A DNA stretch of 64,000 nucleotides from Acholoe squamosa. Lineage: Eukaryota > Annelida > Polychaeta > Phyllodocida > Polynoidae. The position numbers and the translations under genes were made by a program. Positions 34,043 to 45,767 of this stretch are shown one piece after another; within the stretch, counting starts at the first letter, position 1; the number at the start of each line of letters is the position of its first letter. The notes under the pieces are model-generated. The model had not been told where the DNA came from. It saw nothing but the letters and a program-made list of their open reading frames with translations, and made no database searches. The DNA is taken from assembly GCA_949317995.1 (NCBI GenBank), contig OX439039.1, forward strand, positions 71,248,002-71,312,001. Direction: 5' to 3'.

Positions 34043-34288
34043 GTGGTGGAGAAACCGAGTGGTCCTGCCTTGCAAGGAGGATCTTTAGAGAGCTTGGTAC
34101 CTGGGCCGGTATGGTATAGACAAGCGCTTTAACCTGCTAGTACTGGAGGACTTGGAAACAAGTGGCACCCACAGTGTATCCTGGGAACAGGATAAAGCCA
34201 TACTGTGTGTGACTTAGTACTGGTACCATTCAGACTGGACTGGAGGACCGGTTCTGGCGGGATACGGTTGAAGCTTGTTGGGAGGAGT
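34043..34288. repeat. Spacer between the two tRNA-bearing repeats
   Basis: About 246 bp that may be the body of the same repeat. Copy 2 lacks it downstream. It contains no frame of interest. Confidence 0.35.
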
Positions 34289-34508
34289 GTAGGGGTTCGT
34301 TCCCCCGTTGGGTGCGCAGAGCCTTCAGAGGGACTGTTCACTTGATTGTGTCACTCCCCCTATGTATACCATACCGATCCAGGGTAGTTGGAAGGTAGAG
34401 AATGTCAGGCCAGGGGAAGTAGCTCAGGGGTAGAGCTTCCGCTTCGAAGTTGGAGGGTCCCGAGTTCGAGTCCCGGTTTATCCATGACATTTTCCGCTGA
34501 CCACTACA
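34289..34508 (+). repeat. tRNA-bearing dispersed repeat, copy 2
   Basis: Direct copy of 33823-34042, offset by 466 bp, with few differences. Its tRNA-like domain is 34413-34484. Confidence 0.75.
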
Positions 34509-34662
34509 ACGTCTTGACCTCAGGTCACTCACAGAGGTCGAGGAGCCTTCCCATATATAGCATCCCTGGCCTCAATCACCCTCTGAGAGATTGTGGGATC
34601 ATAACATCTATGCATTTTTGATTTAGCCTATGCATTTGTAATGGTTCTTCTCTCTACTTTAG

Positions 34663-34981
34663 TGACAAACAAGCCAACAAGAAGAGGATTCGGGTGTATG
34701 CGAACAGGTTTTATTTTGTTCCGTATGACACAAGCACGGCTACCCGGAGAAAGCTCGGGTAGTTCTCAACAGGTACCGGATACTCTGGTTAGCCTGTAGA
34801 GATCCTTATACGGAGGTGGTCAAGCCAACTCTGATGCAGCGACTGAGCCCTGTCCTCCTTTTATAGGTAAGGACAGTGGTGCCACACCGTGCCTCTCTCA
34901 CACCTCCCAAACAGATGCTGCCACCTATCTGGCAAGTGGAGGGCTCACCCACCACGCCAAAGGACCATAACGTTATTAACA
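34663..34981 (-). mobile_element. Solo LTR related to the LTR element at 11-13 kb
   Basis: Read on the minus strand it begins TGTTAATAACGTTATGG and ends TTTGTCA. It has the same ordered blocks as the LTRs at 11015 and 12982: GGCGTGG(T/C)GGGTGA, AGGTGGCAGCA, a TATA-like CCTATAAAAGGAG, GGGCTCAGTCGCTGCATCAG, and AAATAAAACCTGTTCGC. No second LTR or interior lies nearby, so it looks like a single LTR left by recombination. It is clearly more diverged from the 11-13 kb LTRs than those are from each other. Confidence 0.65.
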
Positions 34982-35544
34982 TGCATATGTACATACCTCT
35001 ACACATTTATTTTGCAAGATTATTCCAATTGATTGTGTTGTACATTATATATATGGGCTCCTAGAAAAAATAAGCAGTATGCAGAATCATGACCATTGAC
35101 CTTATTTAAAACTATGATCCATTTCCATGAGAATTGACCATGTGTGTGACGTGTAACCAGGTGGGATCACCTCTATATAGTTAGGGATGAGTCATTTATT
35201 TCCAGGTGGGGGGGGGGGGGCTTGATGGATTTTGGCAGATGGGCAGATTTTTTTCTGACAAAAATTATTGCGACCCCCTAAGAACTGATTTTGCAAAATG
35301 ACCCGCCCAAAAACAGATACACACATGGAATGACGTGTTGCAATGGGTATTTGAATTGCCCATATTTAGTTTTGACACCCCCCCAGTGTGAAGGTTTATT
35401 GGGGTTTGCCCCCCCCTCGCCCAAAGAGTCCTTTTCAAAATGACCCCCCTTTATTTAACAACTCAAGTGTACAGTGATAGAAAGAAACCTCGCATTGGCT
35501 ATTTCCATGATGATTTGACAACATGTGTGCAGCATCTTTCTGTC

Positions 35545-35680
35545 CTTGAAGAGGCGACTCACCAGCACTTAATTGGTGTTTTATGCTGACTTCTCGATAG
35601 CCTGAGTTACATGCCAGGATCGCTTTCACGTTTCACGGCGACCAATGGGCATGATGCATTAGTGCATTTAAAGGGCACTC
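35545..35680. repeat. Palindromic MITE family A, partial copy
   Basis: CTCACCAGCACTTAATTGGTG, then ACCAATGGGCATGATGCATT and TTTAAAGGGC mark the right half of a copy. Confidence 0.5.
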
Positions 35681-36545
35681 TCAGCCCGGATTGTAAATAG
35701 GCAGTAGATTGCCATGTACTTGGTAAAGGGCAATCTACTGTAGAGTCAATAGATTTGTTGTCCACCTTTAGACTCGAATAATAGCCAATCCACTGTAAAA
35801 CTGGGTCGCTGGGATTACAGTGGGGACTACATATGCAGGTAGAGCACTCAAACAGGTGTCTTTTGGTGGGGCAGTAGCCCAGTTATAGACTAGACCCAAA
35901 AGGTATGCAGCCAACTCCTTTACCTGGTACTGATGGCTTTGGCATTCCTCCCTCTATCACACTCAAAGTTATGACACAGTCACACAACTTAGATATCATA
36001 TTGGAGCTAATAATTGCTGGCAAGGTTATGCGTGCTTATGCAGTGCCATATTGGTCGCCCAAGTGCCTAGGCTAGGTGCTTCTCAACCAACTTACGTTAT
36101 CATCCACCTTGGTACAACCCTAAATACAGTGGATTGGCACATTTCCCTCCTATCCCACTTAGCCTAATTCAGCACTGGTGCTTATTTTATGCCTTGTAGC
36201 TTAGATACAGGCTAATATGGCAACCTTTTGCTTGACACAGTTTCTTTTTGGCCAAACTGACCAAGCAATTGTTCCCATTTTTAGCCTCTGAGCCACTCCC
36301 TCACCATGAGCAACTCGTAGGTGCGGCTGGAGCTGCTCCTACAGCACCTAACAAACATGTCAGGGCTAGAGGCAGTGTTTACCAATAGAGGCAGTGTGCG
36401 GGGGAGGTGCGTCAAGCTGTTCAGCCGGCACCGGCTGTTACAGCTCTATCTCCTCCTGCTGAGGCTGCTCCATACACACAATTCTGCATGCTATGTGTGT
36501 ATGGTAGCCTCCAGGATATACAGTTATTATACATCCTATATGATG
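35681..36545. other. No firm gene
   Basis: A G/C-third-position-rich frame at 36321-36480 (Leu-rich) has an AG just upstream but no convincing donor or motif. Confidence 0.3.
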
Positions 36546-36622
36546 CTGCCATATAGCACACAATATGCCTTTATACATAATATAAGTACCGCCATATAGC
36601 ACACAATATGTCTTTATGCATA
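36546..36622. repeat. Left part of 43-bp tandem array
   Basis: Two units of the array that resumes at 36915. They are separated from the main array by the MITE at 36623-36914. Confidence 0.75.
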
Positions 36623-36914
36623 CCGTAATCTCCCGCGTACAAGGCGCATCTTATAGGAGAGGTTTTAGTTCTTCCTGGATCCTCAAGGGGGAGAGAAAGA
36701 CCTTTATTTTGATATCTTACACTCCCATATAACCTCATCAGCTGAATATGGGGTCCAGGGGGGTCTGGGGGGTCCATGCAACACATAGGTTTTTGAATTT
36801 TCAAAATCCATTCTGTAGAACAAAAGTTATGATATTTTTTATTTTTCTGGTCAAATCTCTAAACTCTAGGTGCGCCTTTTAGGCGGGGTGCGCCTTATAC
36901 GCGGGAGATTACAG
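36623..36914. mobile_element. Tc1/mariner-type MITE inserted in a tandem array
   Basis: The 292-bp element begins CCGTAATCTCCCGCGTACAA and ends with a near-perfect inverse (TATACGCGGGAGATTACAG). It is flanked by TA on both sides (36621-36622 and 36915-36916). Just inside the ends are GGCGCATC and GGTGCGCC. The 43-bp unit reads continuously once the element is left out, showing insertion into the array. No transposase is present. A short related piece (GTATAAGGCGCACC) lies near 37770. Confidence 0.75.
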
Positions 36915-37434
36915 TAATATAAGTACCACCATATAGCACACAATATGCCTTTATACATAATACAAGTACCACCATATATAGCACACAATATGCCTTTATA
37001 CATAATACAAGTACCACCATATAGCACACAATATGCCTTTATACATAATACAAGTACCACCATATAGCACACAATATGCCTTTATACATAATACAAGTAC
37101 CACCATATAGCACACAATATGCCTTTATACATAATACAAGTACCACCATATAGCACACAGTATGCCTTTATACATAATACAAGTAACGCCATATAGCACA
37201 CAATATGCCTTTATACATAATACAAGTAACGCCATATAGCACACAATATGCCTTTATACATAATACAAGTACCACCATATAGCACACAGTATGCCTTTAT
37301 ACATAATACAAGTACCACCATATAGCACACAATATGCCTTTATACATAATACAAGTACATGTACCACCATATAGCACACAATATGCCTTTATATATAACA
37401 AATATTATGTACCACCATATATAGCACACGATAC
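36915..37434. repeat. 43-bp tandem array, about 12 units
   Basis: Units contain AAGTACCACCATATAGCACA and CAATATGCCTTTATACATAA. Most are identical or differ at one or two sites. The rightmost unit is diverged. Confidence 0.9.
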
Positions 37435-39132
37435 CTTCATATATTTTGTTTTATTTCTATGGTTGTAACAGTGGAATATGGATGCTCCATAGGTTTAACA
37501 TTGGAACTCCGTATCTCACACCCCTGTGAGAAGACCCACCTCTGTATCTCACGGCCAGTAACAGCACCAAAAAAACAGCACCAAAAATAATCATCTTTTA
37601 GTGTAATTTGTAAAGACTTTTGAACATTTCATGTAAAAAATAACACGGAATAAATGCAAAGGTCCACTCGGATCAGGTATGACTGAGTTATCTCACGAGG
37701 CTCTCAGTCACACCTCGTGAACCTTTGCCTATATATTGCATCTCTTAATAACTGACGAAGTAACTCGTGTATAAGGCGCACCAAGAATTGAAGTTCTAAG
37801 ATGCGCAGCGACACAAAATGCCTCTATGCATGTAAATACCACCATGTAGCCCACTACACACCTGTATGAAAACATTTCTACCACCGTTATAGCTCTATAT
37901 ATTGCACCAATATACATAAATTAGATCCGAAATACATTTCTAGCTAACCCCTTCCCACATCTGCTGCACATGCCTGATGACAGCAATCATCAATAGTCAA
38001 ATAAAAACTTAAAATAGAAGTTCAAAACAAAACTCCAAATGTCTAGTGTCTTTTTTTCAGATTAACTTAGCTTCAAATTCCTAGCATCATACGCGCCACA
38101 TCCGATGTCAGGTGAAATAACTTAAGATATCCTACCACCAACTGCTCCCCTATCCTGCAGGTTTATCCACATCCCTAGATATTGCCAACAGGGGATAGTC
38201 CCCGCCAAGAGTTTTATCATGTAAACAATGCCAGATGGTGCGCCCAATGCTGTTGTACTGCAGTAATTCTTGTGACAGGCCTGGCAGCGCGACATGGAGG
38301 GCCAGCATTTAGATGGCTTGACGACACAACGGTGCCGCCATAGGCTGTCCTATAGACTGCAGCCTGGGTAGCATCAAGGGATTTGCCTGTCACCCTTGGT
38401 GTACATTCTGATCAATGTGCTGGGTCAGGGTTTGCTGTACAACTAAACTAGTGCTGTGAATCATGCCAGACATGAAAGGTTGACACACTCCTAGAGAGTC
38501 GGATTGATGCACTATTTAATGCAGTGTTGGGGAGTAGGCATTGGTGCGTCATGGGACCAAGGACCAAGATGAAGGCATAGTTTGAAATTGCCATCACTTT
38601 ATGAACCAAAGCAGGAGCTATTTGTTGGTGATATTGATGTGGCCCCAGCGAGCTATTAATGCAGACCTGCGCCACATCCATGTCTTACGACAGCCCCCCC
38701 CCCCCATACTACTTAACGCCTAGAACGTTCATGTAATTCTTATAAACTACGTGCCTTAATTCTGATCGACCATATACAAAACAAAAATTTTTTACCATGC
38801 AATTAAAAACTACAAACCAACAGCCATACTTCCTCATCCAGAGAGTTGCACTCTTGTATACACTACGTGTTATAGTCGCCATGCACGTGTGTATAGTAAA
38901 ATTATTGCTCGATAATTAGTTCTCAATTTTCATGAAAAGTGCACCAGCTCACCCCATTATACCGACTATATGTAACAGTCTCCAAGAGAAATAATTGAGA
39001 TCTAGGTCGCTCGGGAGTGGTATAATGAAGGCATACAACAAGAATTTATCTATACTGAGGTTATAGATGCTGCCCTCCTGGGATGCCGTAAAACAACACA
39101 ACGAACCTGATGCAGTGCAGTTTCAGCCACGC
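37435..39132. other. No gene seen apart from a family A remnant
   Basis: A degraded family A hairpin lies at about 38454-38580 (ATGCACTATTTAATGCAGTG). There is a C homopolymer at about 38694. No exon is supported. Confidence 0.4.
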
Positions 39133-39275
39133 CTGTAGAGGTCGGCGGAAAACGTCCTGGAGAAACTGGGAGTCGAACCCGGGACCCTCCAACCTGCAGG
39201 CGGAAGCTCTAGCGCTGAGCTACTTCCCTGTCTGACATTCTCTACCTTCCACCTACATCTGGATCGGTATAATAC
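39133..39275 (-). repeat. tRNA-bearing dispersed repeat, copy 3 (minus strand)
   Basis: It is the reverse complement of the repeat at 33823, with matching 5' flank (ATACCGATCCAG, GAAGGTAGAGAATGTCAG) and 3' flank (GACGTTTTCCGCCGACC). Its tRNA-like domain is 39159-39229, with loop CTGCAGG giving a GCA (Cys) anticodon. Confidence 0.65.
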
Positions 39276-39499
39276 ACAAGGGGGGCAGCTTATACCGGCT
39301 GACCAGCCCCTGAGGGCTTGTGCAACCGGAACGGGGCAGATGGCCTACCGCCATGGACTTACAGCCAGAGCTGGCCCCTACACGCCCAATGAAGCCATTG
39401 GTTGTGTCATCTTATTTCATTTTAGGAACAGGCCCTGCTGTCAATTTGTGTATAATATGGGAAGACTCATTCTCATGAAAAACTGTTCGTTTTGACAGG

Positions 39500-39720
39500 T
39501 TATTCCATGTGTCCCCTCCTTCCGTTTCTTCCCCCCTGCACTCTCTGTCTCTGTCTCTCTCCCTTCCCTCCTTCCCTCCCATTTCCCTTTAACAGTTGGT
39601 CTTCCCTTTACACCCTTGTACCCCCCCCCCTCTCTCTCTCTTTCACTCTAACCACTCTTACGTTTCCTCTCCACTCACCCCAACCCCCTCCCTCCCTGTT
39701 TTCCATGCCCACATTACCAA
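39500..39720. repeat. Pyrimidine-rich tract
   Basis: C/T-rich low-complexity sequence with CTCTCTGTCT-like runs. Frames here are compositional artefacts. Confidence 0.7.
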
Positions 39721-40195
39721 CACTACCAGCATGGCTGCCATTAATGCCATACTTTATGAATATATGGGTCATCAACAGCACCCAAAACTGCCGATAACCC
39801 ATCCTGCGATAATCACCAACCAGCCCTGCTTAAACTAATAATATGATGCCTGGATTATCAGTGTGTTGTGGTTTGAATGAGGAGGTGGTGGTTGGTGGCT
39901 GGAGGATGGTTATATAGGCACCAGTCATACTGTACTACAATGCTGCATACATGTATAATATAGCTCCTAGGTAGATGTTATTATTTGGGGGATTTTGCAT
40001 ACAAACGAACCCAGTTGTATAAGCTACAACGTTTGTGTATAAGCATGTTTTGTAACAAATTAAAAAGCCGATTTTGTGCGGCTCATCCTCAGGGTTTTTA
40101 ATACTCAACCTATCTAGAGGCTTGGTGCCGGTTGGAACATACTTCCCCTTCAGGAGTTATCGACTCTATTTTATGGAAGATATATGAATGTTATA

Positions 40196-40463
40196 CTGGA
40201 AGGCATTTCTCAAGATGGTACGACTAGACCCCCTTCAAGTCGTAGTGGGATCCCTCATTTGAATGCCATTACAGCCCTGCATCTAGTGGTCACTAATAAT
40301 TGCTCTGGTACGACTGCCCTACCAAACCCTATGTAATTACTGCCTTAAGTGCTGATCATACAGAGTAGTTGTAGTGCATTACCTATGATCTCCCACTCTG
40401 ATATTGAGGGTTTCAAGTCGCACTGGTTGTGTCTAGTCGTACATCTTGAGAAATGCCCTCCAG
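40196..40463. mobile_element. 268-bp inverted-repeat element
   Basis: CTGGAAGGCATTTCTCAAGA at the left is mirrored by TCTTGAGAAATGCCCTCCAG at the right, and pairing continues through TACGACTAGAC. Non-coding; no target duplication identified. Confidence 0.6.
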
Positions 40464-40787
40464 ATGCTCGTTAGGCAATTATTCACCAAACTGACAAAAG
40501 GTCTCAGTACATTCAAAGGCCATGCTGCCGTCAGGGATTGAGAATATCTTTGGTTTGATCCATTGTTGTATTATAAGTCCCCCTATTTTCTAATGTCGCG
40601 CAGACTCCAAGTGGGTATTTCCTAACGTGCTATGGCTGCCACTTCAAATGGTAGCCGGCACCTTCAGTATGGCGAGTTTACAGTCCCAATTATTTTAAAT
40701 GAAATACAATTTGGAGGATTTCAACTTGCACTGCCGGTATGCAACTTAAGGAATGACCTCCAGAACCACCATGCTCTTCCCTTACAG

Positions 40788-40930
40788 ATGAGAGTGTTCC
40801 TGACGATTACCAGTGGCTTCACACCTGCCGTAGTTGGCAATCCCTCCCCTCCTTTTCCTACAACATGTACAATCTGCACAGTGCAGAAAGTAACCGAGAG
40901 TCCCGCTATCCAACACAGTGGATCCTATCT
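40788..40930 (+). CDS. Candidate exon, weakly supported
   Basis: A good acceptor (CTCTTCCCTTACAG) ends at 40787. The frame beginning two bases later is open for more than 40 codons (starts Glu-Ser-Val-Pro-Asp-Asp-Tyr-Gln-Trp-Leu) with mostly G or C third positions. No strong donor is seen; CTATCT|GTAGTA near 40930 is one option. The frame runs towards dispersed repeat D at 40933. Family unknown; it could be chance. Confidence 0.25.
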
Positions 40931-40932
40931 GT

Positions 40933-41100
40933 AGTATTGGCCACAAGCTGATCTGGAGCTGGTTCCGCTGACACACACTGATAAGTAATCATAAGATGGG
41001 ACCAGCATGTCCCTGGAAGTGGGTGTTGACCAGGGACAGAGTTCCCATCATGGTATGTCTTATCAGTGGGTTTTACATCAACCAGCGAAATTCGAAATGG
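40933..41100 (-). repeat. Dispersed repeat D, copy 2 (minus strand)
   Basis: Inverted relative of 25551-25712, running from CCATTTCGAATTTCGCTGG to GGCCAATAC when read on the minus strand. Confidence 0.65.
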
Positions 41101-41558
41101 CAGCTCCACTAGGCCTCCATACTGAGTCCTATAGAGAGATAAAGGGAGATTACACAGTATTCCTACTGATTTCGGTAATGCTAAGTTGTTTGGATGTGGT
41201 GTACAACATGTACAATCATCTTCCCTCATTGCCGACCACATTGCATAGAACAATATTATAGAGAGGTTTTAGTACCAAACGTTCTGCTTTGGCTGATTTC
41301 TATGTAATCCAAGCAATGTAGTAACTCGAGGTCTTGTCTCCATAAGTATCCATACCCTATCTAAAATTCTGTAATATTATTATGAAGTAAAATAGTGTAT
41401 TAGAAGCATAGGATGAGGAAGTGTGTTCACACTTGTTTGTTTCTGATCCATCATGTTGGATGGGGTAACTGCCAGTTACCCTAGTACCTTCTGCCCTGTG
41501 ATCTGGTTGTCCAAGCTGCGGACCCATCTACCCAAGTGGCCCAGGAGGTAATTCAAAA

Positions 41559-42305
41559 CAACCCCAGCGATCTTAGGAATTATTCTACCTTATCCTATTA
41601 AGTGATCTTAAGATCAGACTGCGTTCACATTTCCTAGCCAGCGCTAAGATCACATCGATCTTAGCCTCAGCCCTCCTACACTATTCCAAGAATTACTGAC
41701 TATACACAGAGGTAAGAGTCCCAAAATAAAGGAATAGCTTTGGAGTCACTCTTCTTCACAAGAGTGCTTATACCATCGTTCCCCGTCCCCATATGGGCTA
41801 AGAAATATATTAGATTCCATCTGTAAATAAGGTAACTTAATGCAACATTTAACCAGGATAAAATAAAAATATGTTACCTCAATAGAGAGAGACAGATGAA
41901 ATTCCCCAAAGACAGAGTCTGGCTTGCAGCAAGAGGATACCAAAGGGAGTGGGGTAGGACTTCACTTCAAAACTTGAGAAGGAAGAATTACCTTAGAGTG
42001 CCCTTAATGCATGAGTAGGCCTAAGGGCCCTCAAGGACTCTCAGTAAACGTCCTCCCTCCCCTGTTTATGAATGCAGCAGGCTATTCACTCTTTCAATCA
42101 GGAGTGTTCCCTGTAAGTGCTATTGTACTCAGGTGAAACCACTATGCAATTCTTTCACTAAGATCGCAGTGATCTTAGTGCTGGAAAAGGAATAATGAAG
42201 TGATCCCAGGACTTACTATTCCTGACAGGCCTGCAACCACTGCATTAGATAGGGTAGACTGGCCAGGTCTTATGATATGTGCCTACACTAAGATCGCTGG
42301 GGTTG
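41559..42305. mobile_element. Candidate DNA element with CAACCCCAGCGATCTTAG ends
   Basis: A perfect 18-bp inverted repeat (41559-41576 and 42288-42305) bounds about 747 bp. Further AAGATCGCAGTGATCTTAG-like palindromes lie near each end. No transposase frame; target duplication not evident. Confidence 0.55.
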
Positions 42306-42834
42306 CGATCCCAGGATGTTTTGAATTAAGCTCCAGGATGGCCGGCATGGGACGAATGAAGCCATGGATCATTTATTTATCAATTTTAGTCTGGACCCCA
42401 CACGGTGCTGTGTCCGTCAGGACCAATAGGTCTAATTCCCTGTGAATATGACGGCGGTCATGCCCGGTGCTGTGCATATTGTGGGTGGAACCAGGTCGGC
42501 GCGGGCCGGTATTCTGATAAAGTGTGGATAAGTTGAATTATGATGCTGGCTGAAGCCATGTAGAAATGCACATGGAATCCATCATTTCTAAAAAAAAATT
42601 CGGGGCCAAAGCAATACTGTAGCCTATGATGTATTTATTTGGCTCGTACATATATATGGGAAAACAGGAAATTAAAATAATCTACATTGCATGCATCTTT
42701 CCCACATTGTATAGGACAAAACATTTATTTGTACATTTTTACATGGCCTCAGCTTGCTATTGCTGATGGTGAGGTTAGGCTTATTGGATAGGTTCCTACG
42801 GTGACATGAACAGACTATCGGCTCTACTTTGGGG

Positions 42835-43010
42835 TTACTGAAACAGGCTCCAAAGATGTCATAGCAGACGTCTAGCTGAAAAGGATTGGCTCCAAAGATG
42901 TCATAACAAAAGTCAAACTAAAATGGATGTGCCCCAAAGATGACCTAGTATGTACATAGCGGTCCAGCTGAAATGGATGGGATTGAAAGTTATCATAGTA
43001 AAAGAGTATT
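42835..43010. repeat. Short imperfect tandem repeat
   Basis: Three diverged units contain GGCTCCAAAGATGTCATA(G/A)C, then TAGCTGAAAAGGAT or equivalents. Confidence 0.5.
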
Positions 43011-43193
43011 AGTCGTTCTTAGGCCTGCTGTAGATTTACACATATAAGCTTGATTTTGAGACAGACCGGTTGTGCCTGATAATATAAAGCGGTGGTTGTG
43101 CATGGGGGATGCCTCTTTATATCAGAACCATTATAAGCAGATCTCAATATGTAAGTTCGTGTATATCTCATAAGTTCTGCATGGTGCCCCCAG

Positions 43194-43378
43194 GTTAATA
43201 TTGGTCTTCACGATAAGCTAATGCAGTGCTGGTAATTCCACTTGCCAGCACTACTTTTCCTCCTCTGGGGAGTGTACTAACTATGTCAGTATGATGTATG
43301 AATTCAGCACTGCATTCTGCATTCAGGCATCATGATGCCGAATACATGGTCATGATGCATTATTGCACTGTGCGGCCT
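43194..43378. repeat. Palindromic MITE family A, diverged copy
   Basis: Two hairpins (AATGCAGTGCTGG paired with CCAGCACTACTTT; GATGTATGAATTCAGCACTG paired with CATTCTGCATTCAGGCATC) and the right end TTATTGCACTGTGCGGCC. Confidence 0.6.
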
Positions 43379-43752
43379 CCACTGATATCCATATGGGTCA
43401 GGTCGTCCGAAAGTGTAAGATTCTGCCCTTGAAGGACCTTTAAAATTAATTTTCTAATTACTTTATATAACCTTAACACAATTGTGAAGGGACATCCCTC
43501 AGTTCAGAAAACAAAAAATACCGACTTACGGCATCCGATTCCATTTTTATTGCTTGTTTTGTGTCATGTAATGTCCGGTACCAAAATGATGAAATATGGA
43601 GGTAATTGAAGTTGGTCTCAGAATATAGTAACGTCCCATTATGCATAACAAACATATGAAATAACAAGGCCAATATGTCTTTTATTTACTTTAATTACAA
43701 AATGGAACAAACTATGAGTTATGCATGCTCAGTAGACTGCCTCTTACATGAT

Positions 43753-43794
43753 GATAAAAGTACCGGATGTTACGTAACGTCCGGTACTTTTATC
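43753..43794. repeat. 42-bp near-perfect palindrome
   Basis: It starts GATAAAAGTACCGGATGTTA and reads the same on the other strand except at one base pair. The centre is TACGTA. The arm (TCCGGTAC) recurs near 43573. Confidence 0.85.
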
Positions 43795-44268
43795 AGAATC
43801 ATTTCACATAAGCTGCTCTCACATGGAGACAAATGCTGCTGGGCACACAATTTTTTCACCAAAGTAGGGGATAATAAAGCCCTTCATATCGGTAATAACA
43901 AAGACCAGAGATAAATGTCTTGTGAATATCATGCGTATGTAGACTATAACATTACAAGCATCCAACAAAGGCCAACTTACACACGATCTCGTGAAGGTAC
44001 CCTTTCCCTTCACATGCCTTTAAGTATAGATTTGCTTCTTTTTACATCTGCAAACGATATTCACAGTAAGAAATAATTGAGACGGAATCTGAGATGCAGA
44101 CATATTCACGGCAGGGGTGTAGACACATTTCTTATAGTTCTTTTACAGACCAGACAAAATTCCATGTGTCTAGAAAGAATGAGCACTCACCAAAAAAGTA
44201 AAGATGTTACTATGAAAAAATTAGCGAGTTGAGCTGTCAATATACGCTCTCTGCCTTGTTCCGAAAAC

Positions 44269-44330
44269 ATGGATGATGAAGAACTGGCATACCTGGCGTT
44301 TCCTTGGCAACCTGACCCTACGGTGATCCC
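44269..44330 (+). CDS. Candidate first coding exon of an unidentified gene
   Basis: An ATG in strong context (AAAACATGG) opens 20 codons, reading Met-Asp-Asp-Glu-Glu-Leu-Ala-Tyr-Leu and ending near Val-Ile-Pro, before a consensus donor CCC|GTGAGT at 44331. It leaves two bases over. A possible next acceptor (ATTTTATTTCCAG) lies near 44807. The peptide is not recognised. Confidence 0.3.
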
Positions 44331-45498
44331 GTGAGTATAATCAGCGCTGGGAATTTCTGGTGTAGGTTTACACAGATGAGATGGATGGGAGGAATGAGGG
44401 CGGAGGCACAGGAAGCAAAACTTTACTTAAGTTGAGGGAGGGGGGGGGCAGTGGGGATCCACCCCTAGCACCCATGCAGGACTACAGAACATCTGTATGG
44501 AAAGGTTGTTATGTGTAGTTCTGGTTATCAATTACCAGTTCAATGCTCGATGTAATATTTGGAGCAACTTTTCTTTCTCCTCCTCTTTCTATTCTTTAAG
44601 GAGATGGGGCAGATATTTTCAAGCCTCTGACTCTGTGATTGTCGTTGAGAAATTAACAGTATGCAGATGTTTGGTTAGAAAAAATGCAACCTTCCACTAC
44701 ACTATCAAAACAAGTTTACTGCTTACAAGCAGTTTTCGAAACTTTGCTCAACGACTTATTATAATGTACAGTGAATGAATTTATTACCGCATCATTTTAT
44801 TTCCAGTCAAAATAGTCGAACTGGTGAGAAATGGCCACAACCATGTCCTACCACCAACCCTTCCACCTGCCATTCCCCCACGCCCTGTGCCAGACGAAAC
44901 AGTAATAACCTAGCCGCAGGGGGATCCGTCAAGTAAACGAAAATACCATTCCAAGTTAATATCCTGCCGGGTGCAGTTTGGCCACAGTTTGACCCTCAGA
45001 GGTTCAGGAGGGTCAAGTACGCTCCATCTTCTTATAATACACCTCACCCTCCCCCATGTGGCGTCCATTTTGACGACCGTCACGTCACCTAGCTGGGCAA
45101 ACCCCTGACATTGGACAACAAGGTCAGTACCAGAGTTACTGGCTGGGTCTTATTAATACAGGGCAGTGATTGGCATGTTGCTGTAGGTCTTAGAGCAGCG
45201 TCATCTAATAGGCCTCTTGAAATCTTGGGAGGCGGAAAATGGTAAGCCGCTGGCGCTACATGGATGTCACAGTAAAACACTTTAAAGATATCAAGGGCAG
45301 ATGAAACTGAAGAGGGAGGCGGTATTGAAAACCCTAGAGCTTTGATTAAGATTTCCTGATCCGTGTACCAGCAATGAGGGATGGGGCTTCGTCCAGTTGC
45401 TTCCGTCAGCTTCTTCTTTTTTGAACTGACGCCACGCATATCATTTTCCTTGACATTTTATTTTATTGCCACTTCACTTCATAATTCTCTCCCTCTTA

Positions 45499-45767
45499 GG
45501 GAGTGGTCATCATTTATCAACAGGGGGTGGTGGGTTTGAGGGGGGCGTACACAATTCAGACCCCTCCCGAGGGGCTGTCTAAAATTTTTTTGACCCCTCT
45601 TGAGGGGGGGGGGGGCTAAAAAGCCCTTGCGCTACTATAGATCAAAGAGGGGCATGAAAATTCTCCGCGCCTCCGGCGTGGGTGGGGGCACAAAAAATTG
45701 AGTGCCCTCAGGGGGGAGGGCGTAAAAGAACCACCACCACCCCTGTTCATAAATAATGACCACTCCC
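45499..45767. mobile_element. Harbinger-type MITE, copy 2
   Basis: A 269-bp relative of 10177-10474 with ends GGGAGTGGTCATCATTTATC and CATAAATAATGACCACTCCC, again flanked by TTA. The internal GCTACTATAGATCAAAGAGG is present; its internal partner is diverged. Confidence 0.7.

Noticed and set aside
36321-36599. Leucine-rich plus-strand frame
   Set aside because: Composition is suggestive, but it lacks a donor and overlaps the edge of the 43-bp array.
43483-44014. DNA element with TGTGAAGGG ends
   Set aside because: Only nine matching terminal bases and no target duplication. Noted under the palindrome finding instead.
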